Source: Rhodovulum tesquicola (GTDB taxonomy: Bacteria; Pseudomonadota; Alphaproteobacteria; Rhodobacterales; Rhodobacteraceae). Taken from it: a stretch of DNA of 64,000 nucleotides. Within the stretch, counting starts at the first letter, position 1. Every line of letters starts with the position of its first letter. Location: contig NZ_JAMYDV010000010.1 in the NCBI RefSeq assembly GCF_024128855.1, forward strand, positions 1 to 64,000, written 5' to 3'. Position numbers and translations under genes: made by a program. Shown piece after piece: positions 25,244-32,796 of this stretch. The notes under the pieces were generated by a model. The model was given only the letters and a program-made list of their open reading frames with translations. It was not told where the DNA came from and ran no database searches.

Positions 25244-27150
25244 CCGCCGATCCGCGCATAACCGCCGCCGAAACCGCAACGCAGGCAATGCGCGCCGCCC
25301 TAGCCCGCCATTGCGACACGCTGGCCGCCCGTGTCGCGGCACCGACCTCTCCCGGCCCGCTGCCGCGCGACGGCACCGCCGGATCGGCGCTGGAAACCCT
25401 GGCCCTGCGCTTCGGGCTGACGCCGATCGAGGCCGACCTGATGGCGCTGGCCGCCGGACCCGACCTGCATGCCGGGCTGGCCGAGGCCATCGCCGCCGCA
25501 ACCGGGGGGGCGCGCGCCGATCTTTCGCTGGCGCTGGCGGTGCTGGGTCCCGAGGCATGGACCGCGCTTTGCCCCGCCGCGCCGCTGCGCCGCCACATGC
25601 TGCTGACGCTGGACGGCACCGGGCCGATGCTGCGCCGGACGCTGGTCGCGGATGAACGCGCGGTGCAGTTCCTGATGGGGCTGGGCTATCTCGACCCGCG
25701 TCTTGCGGCGCGTGTCCGCCCGCTGCCCCTGCCCGAGGCGCCCCCGACCGGCGCGGCGCGCGACAGTGCCGCCGCCATCGCGCGGGCCTGGGACATGCCC
25801 GGGCCGCTGCCCGTGCTGCTGCTGGCCGGTCCCGATGCGGCGGCCGCGCGCGCGGCGCTGGCGACGGCCGCCGCCGCGCTGGGCCTGTCGTCCTGGCGGA
25901 TCGCGGCGGCCGACATTCCCGCCGACCCGGCCGAGCGTCACGCGCTGGCACTGCTGATCGACCGCGAGCTGGCCTTCGGCGATGGCGCCCTGCTGATCGA
26001 GGCGCAGCCCGAAACCGCCGATGCCGCCCGCGCGCTGGCCGATCTGCTGCATGGCCCCACCGCCATCGCCGCGCCCGATCCCGAGCCGCCCGAACGCGCG
26101 CCGCGCCTGCGGATCGAGACCCCGGCCCCCGACAGTACCGAACGCCGCGCGCTCTGGCACGCGATTCTGGGGCCGGGACGCGCCGCGGTGCTTGGCCCCG
26201 CGCTTGACCGGCTGGCGGGGCATTTCGCGCTGGACCGCGCAGGCATCGCCGCCGCCGCCGACATGCTGCCCCCCGGCAGCCCGCCCGAAACGCTTGCCCC
26301 CGCACTCTGGCGGGCAGCGCGGGTGCAGGGGCGGCGCCGTCTGGACGGGCTCGCGCAGCGGATCGACTCGCGCGCCACCTGGGGTGACCTGGTGCTGCCC
26401 GCGCCGCTGATCGCGCAGCTCAAGGACCTGGCCGCCCATGTCCGCCAATGCTGGCAGGTCAGCGACCAATGGGGCTGGCGCGAGAAAAGCCCCAGGGGCC
26501 TGGGTTCGGCGGCGCTGTTCGCGGGGGCCTCGGGCACCGGCAAGACGCTGGCGGCCGAGGTGATCGCGGGCGAGCTGTCGCTCGATCTTTTCCGGATCGA
26601 CCTGAGCCAGGTGGTCAGCAAGTATATCGGCGAGACCGAGAAGAACCTGTCGCGCGTCTTTGCCGCCGCCGAGGCCAGCGGCGCGATCCTGCTGTTCGAC
26701 GAGGCCGACGCGCTGTTCGGCAAACGCTCCGAGGTGCGCGACAGCCATGACCGCTATGCCAATATCGAGGTCAGCTACCTGTTGCAGCGGATGGAATCCT
26801 ATCCCGGCCTCGCGATCCTGACGACGAACCAGAAATCGGCGCTGGATGCGGCCTTCCTGCGGCGGCTGCGCTTCGTCGTGACCTTCCCCTTCCCCGATGC
26901 GGCGGCGCGCGCCGCGATCTGGGCGCGGATCTTCCCCGCCGCCACGCCGACCTCGGGGCTCGATCCCGCGCGGCTGGCGCGGTTGAACCTTGCGGGCGGG
27001 GCGATCCGCTCGGTCGCACTGAACGCAAGTTACCTGGCCGCCGACACCGGCGGGCCGGTCACGATGGCCCACGTTCTGGCCGCCGCCGAACGCGAATACG
27101 CCAAGCTGGAAAAACCCTTCACCGCCGCGGAACGGAGGGCGCTGGAATGA
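25240..27150 (+). CDS. eCIS AAA+ ATPase (Afp15/Pvc15-like)
   Basis: 636 residues. A long helical N-terminal region (1-380) precedes one AAA+ module with Walker A Gly429-Thr436 (GASGTGKT, catalytic Lys435), Walker B Asp487-Glu488 in [13 protein letters not shown], sensor 1 in [10 protein letters not shown] and arginine finger region FLRRLRF. Afp15-type ATPases are thought to load or unfold cargo. The DUF4157 gene lies 0.26 kb downstream. Confidence 0.94.
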   Translation: MTADPRITAAETATQAMRAALARHCDTLAARVAAPTSPGPLPRDGTAGSALETLALRFGLTPIEADLMALAAGPDLHAGLAEAIAAATGGARADLSLALAVLGPEAWTALCPAAPLRRHMLLTLDGTGPMLRRTLVADERAVQFLMGLGYLDPRLAARVRPLPLPEAPPTGAARDSAAAIARAWDMPGPLPVLLLAGPDAAAARAALATAAAALGLSSWRIAAADIPADPAERHALALLIDRELAFGDGALLIEAQPETADAARALADLLHGPTAIAAPDPEPPERAPRLRIETPAPDSTERRALWHAILGPGRAAVLGPALDRLAGHFALDRAGIAAAADMLPPGSPPETLAPALWRAARVQGRRRLDGLAQRIDSRATWGDLVLPAPLIAQLKDLAAHVRQCWQVSDQWGWREKSPRGLGSAALFAGASGTGKTLAAEVIAGELSLDLFRIDLSQVVSKYIGETEKNLSRVFAAAEASGAILLFDEADALFGKRSEVRDSHDRYANIEVSYLLQRMESYPGLAILTTNQKSALDAAFLRRLRFVVTFPFPDAAARAAIWARIFPAATPTSGLDPARLARLNLAGGAIRSVALNASYLAADTGGPVTMAHVLAAAEREYAKLEKPFTAAERRALE

Positions 27151-27410
27151 CGCCGCAACGCATCACGATCCGGATCGACGCGCTCAGCATCACGGGCGGG
27201 CCGGTCTCGCGCGGCTCGCTCGAACGCGCCATCGCCGGGGCGCTGGCCGAGGCGCTGGCTGGCAGCGCCCCGCTGACCCCCGCCCCGCAGGCCCGCGCAG
27301 GCATGGCGGCGCGGGCACAGGCCGACGCGGGCGAGGCCGGGATCGAACCCGCCATCGGGCGGGCGGTGGCCGGGCTGGCCCGCAGCGTGCTGGAAGGAAC
27401 AGGCCCATGA
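27147..27410 (+). CDS. Small eCIS-associated hypothetical protein
   Basis: 87 residues. It begins with a strand-rich TIRIDALSITGG and continues as a helix with many Ala. ATGA overlaps couple it to the ATPase before and to the DUF4157 gene after it. Similar small proteins with an IRIDxL start sit at this position in other eCIS loci. No function is known; a chaperone or loading factor for the cargo that follows is a guess from position. Confidence 0.65.
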   Translation: MTPQRITIRIDALSITGGPVSRGSLERAIAGALAEALAGSAPLTPAPQARAGMAARAQADAGEAGIEPAIGRAVAGLARSVLEGTGP

Positions 27411-29386
27411 CCCACGCCCCGCCGCAACCCGCCCAACCCGCCACCGCCGCGCGCGTGCAGGCCAAGCCCATGCTCGGCCGCCCGGGCGACCGGTTCGAGC
27501 AGGAGGCCGACCGCATCGCCGATACCCTCACCGCCGACCGCCCCACGCCCCTGACCGGCCCCTTGCCGGTCACGCCGCTGATCCAGCGCCAGCCCGACGA
27601 GGAAGAGAAGCGCAAGAAGGAGGACGAGGTGCAGATGAAATCCACCGGTGGACCCACGGCAACGGGGACCGCGGTGGAATCCGCGGCAGCCGCCGTCGCG
27701 ACCGGAGGCCGGCCGCTGTCGCGCGCCGAGCGGGGCTTTTTCGAACCCCGCTTCGGCCGCGACCTGTCTGCGGTGCGCCTGCACGAGGGCGCGCGCGCGG
27801 GCGCGGCTGCCCGCGGCATCGGCGCACGCGCCTACACGCTGGGACAGAACATCGCCTTCGCCCCGGGCGAATACACCCCCGGAAGCCCGAGGGGCCGACA
27901 CCTGATGGCGCATGAACTGACCCATACGCTTCAGCAGCGCACGGCAGGCAGCGCAAGCGCGGCAGCGGCCATCGAGACCGAGGCCGAGCGCAGCGTCGGG
28001 CATCTGGCGGCGGGCATGCGCCCGGAAATCCGCCACAGCCTTGCGCCCCGAAGCATTGTCCGGTTCGGCCAGCCCCAGCATGTGCCCGATCAGACCTTCA
28101 TCGCCGATCCCGCGGGCGACGGCTTCCTGACCCAGGCCGACAGCTATCATCGGGCCTGGGGCCTGAACCCGCAGGCGATCAACAGCATCGCAGGCATTGT
28201 CGAGCGACTTGCCGCCAGCACCGGAGCCCTGAGCCGGATCAGGCTGGTTACACATGCCGACCGGAACAACCTTTTCATCCGGATGTTCGAGGGCGGCACC
28301 CAGGGCGTGCTTGAACCGCACTTGCGCGGCTTTGCGCAGAATCAGGGACGCGGCCTTGAATCCTATCTGACGACGCAGTTGCTCAATCAATCCTCGATAG
28401 ACACGGTCGTGGACGCCACCCGCGCCGAACATACCGCGCTGATGTCGACCTTCGGCCTTGGCCAGTCCGGGGCCAGACCGCAACCCGTGATCGCCAATTT
28501 CCTGCGCCGCACCGTCGAGCACTGGATGTTCCAGGAAGGCGCGCCCGACAGCGCGCTTTCACCGGACGAACAGCAGACGGTACAGACGCAATCCGCGACG
28601 ATGGAGCAATCTCTGCGGATCATCCTTAACCAGATCAATCTCGACCTGCTCGCCGAACTCGAACGTCTCTCGGTGGCGCTGCGGACCAAGGCAACCGAAA
28701 TCCTGCGGTTTCCGAACGGGCTCGGCTTGCAGGATCCCGACCTGATATCCGACCTAGCAGCCGCGAATACCGGGGCGAACGCGCAATTCTATGAAAGGCT
28801 GACGCAGGTGCGGGAGCGGTTCTCGGCCAGCAGCACGATCGACCTTCGCGGATGCCGCGTCGGCGGAAACGCCAGCTATATGAGCGCGGTCGGCACGTTC
28901 TTCGGCAAGAACGGCACCAATCCCACCGTCACCGGGCCTGACTGGTGGCAATCCTTCCCCACGCTTGGCTTCCGCTCCATTCCGGACAACGAAATCCCGA
29001 CCCAGGCGGCGAATGCGGATGTCATGGCCTCGCTGCGCCACTGGTTCGGCGAAATGGGCATACAGGACACGTTCTCTACAGACGAGGAAAGGCTGCGCCA
29101 CTTCCTGAACCAACCGATGGTCCTGCCGGTGCGGCAAAGATCAGTGGCGCCAGACGCCTACGAATTCCTGGCGCTTCACCCCATCCGCGACCAGGCGATC
29201 AGCGCGTGGCTTGGCGGGGTCTGGTCAAGCCAGGCTCCGCAGCTTGCCGCAATGCAGCAGGCCGGGATCATGAATCCAGCGAACCGGCAGGTCGAGGCGC
29301 TGACCGACCAGGATCCGGACGGAACGATCACCGAAATCGTGATCTCGCCCGACAGCCGCTACGCAGCGCATATCAGAAACACATAA
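27407..29386 (+). CDS. DUF4157 (eCIS core) protein with variable C-terminal domain, probable cargo/effector
   Basis: 659 residues. Residues about 17-45 carry the PGDRFEQEADRIAD motif found ahead of DUF4157. Residues about 103-178 are the DUF4157 core with RFGRDLSAVRLHEG and the zincin motif His169-Glu-Leu-Thr-His173 (LMAHELTHTLQQ). DUF4157 proteins are linked with eCIS cargo. The remaining 480 residues are not a family I can name. They include His283 in LVTHAD and the only Cys, Cys483, in STIDLRGCRVG; the latter resembles the active-site strand of caspase-fold (clan CD) peptidases. The part coding for this half has clearly lower GC (57-62 percent in lines I counted) than neighbours. Placed between the ATPase and hub genes. 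Confidence 0.88.
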   Translation: MTHAPPQPAQPATAARVQAKPMLGRPGDRFEQEADRIADTLTADRPTPLTGPLPVTPLIQRQPDEEEKRKKEDEVQMKSTGGPTATGTAVESAAAAVATGGRPLSRAERGFFEPRFGRDLSAVRLHEGARAGAAARGIGARAYTLGQNIAFAPGEYTPGSPRGRHLMAHELTHTLQQRTAGSASAAAAIETEAERSVGHLAAGMRPEIRHSLAPRSIVRFGQPQHVPDQTFIADPAGDGFLTQADSYHRAWGLNPQAINSIAGIVERLAASTGALSRIRLVTHADRNNLFIRMFEGGTQGVLEPHLRGFAQNQGRGLESYLTTQLLNQSSIDTVVDATRAEHTALMSTFGLGQSGARPQPVIANFLRRTVEHWMFQEGAPDSALSPDEQQTVQTQSATMEQSLRIILNQINLDLLAELERLSVALRTKATEILRFPNGLGLQDPDLISDLAAANTGANAQFYERLTQVRERFSASSTIDLRGCRVGGNASYMSAVGTFFGKNGTNPTVTGPDWWQSFPTLGFRSIPDNEIPTQAANADVMASLRHWFGEMGIQDTFSTDEERLRHFLNQPMVLPVRQRSVAPDAYEFLALHPIRDQAISAWLGGVWSSQAPQLAAMQQAGIMNPANRQVEALTDQDPDGTITEIVISPDSRYAAHIRNT

Positions 29387-29396
29387 GGAGACGTGC

Positions 29397-29465
29397 ATGG
29401 CCCCCGCGACACGCTCCCGCCGCTGCCCATCAGCTACCCCAGCGCATGCGGAGGGCTGCCCATGA
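29397..29465 (+). CDS. 22-codon leader-like ORF coupled to the hub gene
   Basis: ATG at 29397, TGA at 29463-29465, with a strong ribosome site AAGGAG 6 nt upstream, directly after the DUF4157 stop. Its stop overlaps the next gene start in an ATGA, like every other junction of this operon. The peptide (MAPATRSRRCPSATPAH...) is basic and has no recognisable motif. It may be a coupling leader or the relic of a lost gene. An alternative GTG at 29393 in the frame of the next gene has a poor 2-nt spacing. Confidence 0.4.
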   Translation: MAPATRSRRCPSATPAHAEGCP

Positions 29466-30121
29466 CCGGCTTTCCCCGTTCCCCCCGTCTGACCCGCGCG
29501 GGGCTGGTGCTGATCGAGCCGGGCAGCGGCGCGGTGCGCCGGATCGTGGCGCTGCAATATGCCGCCGAGACGCTGAGCCGTCGGCTGAGCGCGCAGGCGG
29601 TCGAGGGCGAGGGCGCGCGGGCGCATCCGCTGCGGCTGACCGGCCCCGCGGTCGAGACGATCACCTTCGAGGCGGAACTGGACGCGACCGACCAGCTTGA
29701 ATTTCCCGACAGCAACGCCGCCGCGGTCGAGACCGGGCTGTTCCCCGCACTTGCCGCGCTGGAATCGATGCTGCACCCGACGGTCGCGCAACTCGAACGC
29801 CAGGGCGCCCAGCGCCGCAGCGGCAGTTTCGAGATCACGCCCGTCGAAACCCCGCTGGCGCTGTTCGTCTGGAGCCGCAGCCGCGTGGTGCCGGTGCGGC
29901 TGGCCGAACTGTCGATCACCGAGGAATTCTTCGATCCCGCGCTGAACCCGATCCGCGCGCGGGTCAGCCTGACGCTGCGGGTGCTGTCGGTCGCCGATCT
30001 GGGCTTCGACCATCGGGGCGGCGGGCTGTTCATGGCCTATCTGCAAGGCAAGGAGGCGCTGGCCGCACGCGCCGCCGCCGGGCAGCTGGGCGAATTGGGA
30101 CTTGGGGGGCTGCCGGCATGA
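29462..30121 (+). CDS. eCIS hub/adaptor protein, first half of an Afp7-type protein
   Basis: 219 residues. Features: HPLRLTGPAVETITFEAELDATDQLEFP, then FPALAALESMLHP and LSITEEFFDPALNPIRARVSLTLRVL, the pattern of the N-terminal part of Afp7/Pvc7, which joins tube to baseplate. In Afp7 a LysM-like module is attached; here it is encoded by the next gene. Start at 29462 is preferred because it begins with the domain and is coupled by ATGA to a short upstream ORF. Confidence 0.82.
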   Translation: MTGFPRSPRLTRAGLVLIEPGSGAVRRIVALQYAAETLSRRLSAQAVEGEGARAHPLRLTGPAVETITFEAELDATDQLEFPDSNAAAVETGLFPALAALESMLHPTVAQLERQGAQRRSGSFEITPVETPLALFVWSRSRVVPVRLAELSITEEFFDPALNPIRARVSLTLRVLSVADLGFDHRGGGLFMAYLQGKEALAARAAAGQLGELGLGGLPA

Positions 30122-30477
30122 AGAACCCAATCCAGGCGATGTTCGAGGCGGGCATCATCGAGCGCACCGATTTCCCGCCCGAAAGCCGCTATCACGGCAT
30201 CCCGACCGCGCAGGTCACCGGGCCGGACGGCCAGCCGGTGAGCTATCTGCAACGCCGCCTCTCGCCGCCGCCCGAGGAATTTGCCCTGCGCCACCTGCGC
30301 GAGACGAACCAGGGCGACCGGCTGGACCGCATCGCCGCGGCCGAGTCGGGCGATGCGGAAATGTTCTGGCTGCTGATGGATGCGAATGGCGCGATCTGGG
30401 CCGAGGACCTGGAGGAACCGGAGACCGCGATCCGCATCACCTGGCCGCGCGGCGTGCCCGCGCCGCCCGAGGAATAG
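30118..30477 (+). CDS. LysM-like eCIS baseplate protein
   Basis: 119 residues. The sequence SRYHGIPTAQVTGPDGQPVSYLQRRLSPPPEEFALRHL precedes a LysM-like part: EGDRLDRIAA-type (here QGDRLDRIAAAESGDAEMFWLLMDANGA) and IRITWPRGVP. In phage tails the LysM-like protein caps the tube at the baseplate. It overlaps the previous gene by 4 nt. Confidence 0.85.
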   Translation: MKNPIQAMFEAGIIERTDFPPESRYHGIPTAQVTGPDGQPVSYLQRRLSPPPEEFALRHLRETNQGDRLDRIAAAESGDAEMFWLLMDANGAIWAEDLEEPETAIRITWPRGVPAPPEE

Positions 30478-30481
30478 CGCC

Positions 30482-31609
30482 ATGATCAAGGGCATCGACC
30501 TGACGCTGCTGTTTGGCCCGGGCATCCCGGTGCCCGCGCCTGCCTCGGTCGTCGATGCCCTGCAATCGGTCAGCATCGAGGACAATTCCGGCGAGACGCA
30601 AAGCGGCTTTTCGATGGAATTCGCGGTCGAGAAGGACTCGCCGCTGAACACCGTCTTCCTGCTGGCGGGCGGTGCGGCGCTGCCGATCCTGCGGGTGGCG
30701 CTGGTGGCCACGGTGAACGGGCAGGCCAGCACGCTGATCAACGGCGTGGTCACCCGCACCGCGCTGACCCCCGGCACGGGCGGGGCACCCGGAACGCTCA
30801 GCGTGCAGGGCAAGGATCTGACCGCGGCGATGGAGATCGTCGATTTCTCGGGCCTGCCCTATCCCGCGATGCCGCCCTTTGCCCGCGTCGCGATGATCCT
30901 TGCGAAATACGCCTGGCTTGGCGTGATCCCGCAGGTGATCCCATCGGTCGAGGGGCCGCCGCTGCCGACCGAACGCATCCCGCGCCACCAGGATACCGAC
31001 CTGGCCTATATCCGCGCGCTGGCCGATGCGGCGGGCTACACCTTCTTCATGAAGCCCGGCCCCGCGCCCGCGACCAGCTTTGCCTATTGGGGGCCAGAGG
31101 TGCGGATCGGCGCGATACAGCCCGCGCTGACCATCGATTCAGGCAGCGCCACCAATGCCCAGGAACTGCGCTTCACCTTCGACAAGGACGGCACCGAGAT
31201 GCCGGTGGTGTTCATCCAGAACCGCGAGACCCGCGCGCCGATCCCCATTCCGATCCCGTCCGCGATCCCGTTTCATCCGCCCCTGGGCGCGATCCCGCCG
31301 CTGCCGCCGAAGATCCGGCGGCTCACCGACACCGCGCGGATGAACCCGATCGAGGCGCTGGCCCGCGGCTTTGCCCATGCCGCCCGCCATTCGGACGCGG
31401 TCACCGGGCGGGGCCGGATCGACGTGCTGCGCTATGGCCGCATCCTGAAAGCACGCGGGCTGGTGGGGGTGCGCGGCGCGGGCGCGGCCTTTGACGGGGT
31501 GCATTACGTCGCCAGCGTCACCCACGAGATCCGGCGCGGCAGCTACAGCCAGGGCTTTACCCTGAAACGCAACGGGCTTCTGCCCACCCAGGCATCGGTG
31601 CCGGCATGA
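30482..31609 (+). CDS. eCIS hub protein, gp27/VgrG N-terminal type
   Basis: 375 residues. Resembles the hub half of VgrG/Afp8: LSVQGKDLTAAMEIV, VIPQVIP followed by PRHQDTDLAYIRALADAAGYTFFMKPG, then a second beta domain. It would form the trimeric hub beneath the tube. In many systems this part and the OB-fold spike form one protein; here the spike is the next gene (4-nt overlap). Start at 30482 is preceded by GAGGAAT. Confidence 0.85.
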   Translation: MIKGIDLTLLFGPGIPVPAPASVVDALQSVSIEDNSGETQSGFSMEFAVEKDSPLNTVFLLAGGAALPILRVALVATVNGQASTLINGVVTRTALTPGTGGAPGTLSVQGKDLTAAMEIVDFSGLPYPAMPPFARVAMILAKYAWLGVIPQVIPSVEGPPLPTERIPRHQDTDLAYIRALADAAGYTFFMKPGPAPATSFAYWGPEVRIGAIQPALTIDSGSATNAQELRFTFDKDGTEMPVVFIQNRETRAPIPIPIPSAIPFHPPLGAIPPLPPKIRRLTDTARMNPIEALARGFAHAARHSDAVTGRGRIDVLRYGRILKARGLVGVRGAGAAFDGVHYVASVTHEIRRGSYSQGFTLKRNGLLPTQASVPA

Positions 31610-32115
31610 CGCAACGCTATTACGGGAAATATCGCGGCACGGTGCTGAACAATGTGGACCCGATGATGATGGGCCGCATCCAGGCCATGGTGACCGATGT
31701 CTCGTCGGTGGCGCTCAGCAGCTGGGCGATGCCCTGCTTTCCTGTGGCGGGGCTTCAGACCGGATCGGTCGCGGTGCCGCCGATCGGCGCGGGCGTCTGG
31801 ATCGAGTTCGAACAGGGCGATCCCGACCATCCGATCTGGTCGGGCTGCTTCTTCGGCTCGGCCGCCGAGGTGCCCGCGCTGCACCTGATGACGCCGCCCG
31901 CGCTGTCGGCGCTGACCATGCAGACGCTGGGCCAGAACGGCGTCACGGTGACCGACCTGCCCGGCCCCACCGGGGGCATCGTCATCAAGACGACCGCCGG
32001 CGCCTCGCTCATCGTGAACGATACCGGCATCTACATCCAGAACGGCCGCGGCGCCTCGATCACGCTGATCGGCCCGACCGTCACCGTCAACAACGGCGCC
32101 CTGACCGTGATCTGA
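31606..32115 (+). CDS. eCIS spike protein, gp5/gpV OB-fold type
   Basis: 169 residues. N-terminal OB-fold: YYGKYRGTVLNNVDPMMMGRIQAMV and PCFPVAGLQTGSVAVPPIGAGVWIEFEQGDPDHPIWSGCFFG. The C-terminal 60 residues are repeated short strands (IVIKTTAGASLIVND, ITLIGPTVTVNN) fitting the triple-stranded beta-helix needle of gp5-type spikes. Coupled to the hub gene by ATGA and followed by a PAAR protein that would cap its tip. Confidence 0.9.
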   Translation: MTQRYYGKYRGTVLNNVDPMMMGRIQAMVTDVSSVALSSWAMPCFPVAGLQTGSVAVPPIGAGVWIEFEQGDPDHPIWSGCFFGSAAEVPALHLMTPPALSALTMQTLGQNGVTVTDLPGPTGGIVIKTTAGASLIVNDTGIYIQNGRGASITLIGPTVTVNNGALTVI

Positions 32116-32126
32116 GGAGGAACGCC

Positions 32127-32429
32127 ATGCCCGGACCCATCCTGCATCTTGGCGCGGTCGTCACCTGCGCGCATAGCGGTCCGGCCACGCCCACCGCGCC
32201 CTTTGCGCGCGTCCTGGTCTCGGGTCAGCCGGTCGCGACCCAGCCCGGCCCCTGGGCAATCACCGGCTGCGCCGCGATCCCCTGCGTCACGGGCAGCTAC
32301 CTGGTCGCGGCAACGCGGGTCTTTGCGGGCGGCCAACCCGTGGTGCTGATGGACAGCGTTTCGACCACGACGCCGACGGGGTCGCCGATGATCCCGGTGA
32401 TGGCCCAGACCCGCGTGATCGGGAGTTGA
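32127..32429 (+). CDS. PAAR-like spike-tip protein
   Basis: 100 residues. PAAR-like features: short strands with ILHLGAVVTCAHSGPATP, conserved Cys and His (possible metal site), VLVSGQPVATQPGPWAITGCAAI and C-terminal ATRVFAGGQPVVLMDS. These proteins form the conical tip on the spike. An AGGAGG site lies 8 nt upstream. Matches Afp10/Pvc10 position. Confidence 0.86.
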   Translation: MPGPILHLGAVVTCAHSGPATPTAPFARVLVSGQPVATQPGPWAITGCAAIPCVTGSYLVAATRVFAGGQPVVLMDSVSTTTPTGSPMIPVMAQTRVIGS

Positions 32430-32433
32430 GGCG

Positions 32434-32796
32434 ATGCAGATCGACTTTCCCTATCATTTCGACGGATCGGAACGCACCGCACGCGCCGCCGAGGCCAAGC
32501 ACATTCGCGACCTGATCGAGCAGATCCTGTTCACCAATCCCGGCGAGCGGGTGAACCGCCCCGATTTCGGCGCGGGCGTGCTGCAACTGGTCTTTGCCGC
32601 CGCCAGCCCCGAGGCCGCGGCCACCGCCGAATTCCTGATCCGCGGCGCGCTGCAACAGCATATGGGCCAGCGCATCGAGATCGACGCCGTGGAAACCGAA
32701 GCCGAGAATGCCACCCTGCGCATCCGCATCGCCTATCGGCTGCGCGGCCGCGAGGGGCAGGAACTGGCCGAATTCGCGCTGGAGACGGGGACATGA
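32434..32796 (+). CDS. gp25-like baseplate wedge protein
   Basis: 120 residues with the GPW/gp25 pattern: EAKHIRDLIEQILFTNPGERVNRPDFGAGVLQLVFA and RIEIDAVETEAENATLRIRIAYRLR. gp25 connects sheath to baseplate wedges. Corresponds to Afp9. It starts 4 nt after the PAAR gene stop and overlaps the next gene by 4 nt. Confidence 0.92.
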   Translation: MQIDFPYHFDGSERTARAAEAKHIRDLIEQILFTNPGERVNRPDFGAGVLQLVFAAASPEAAATAEFLIRGALQQHMGQRIEIDAVETEAENATLRIRIAYRLRGREGQELAEFALETGT

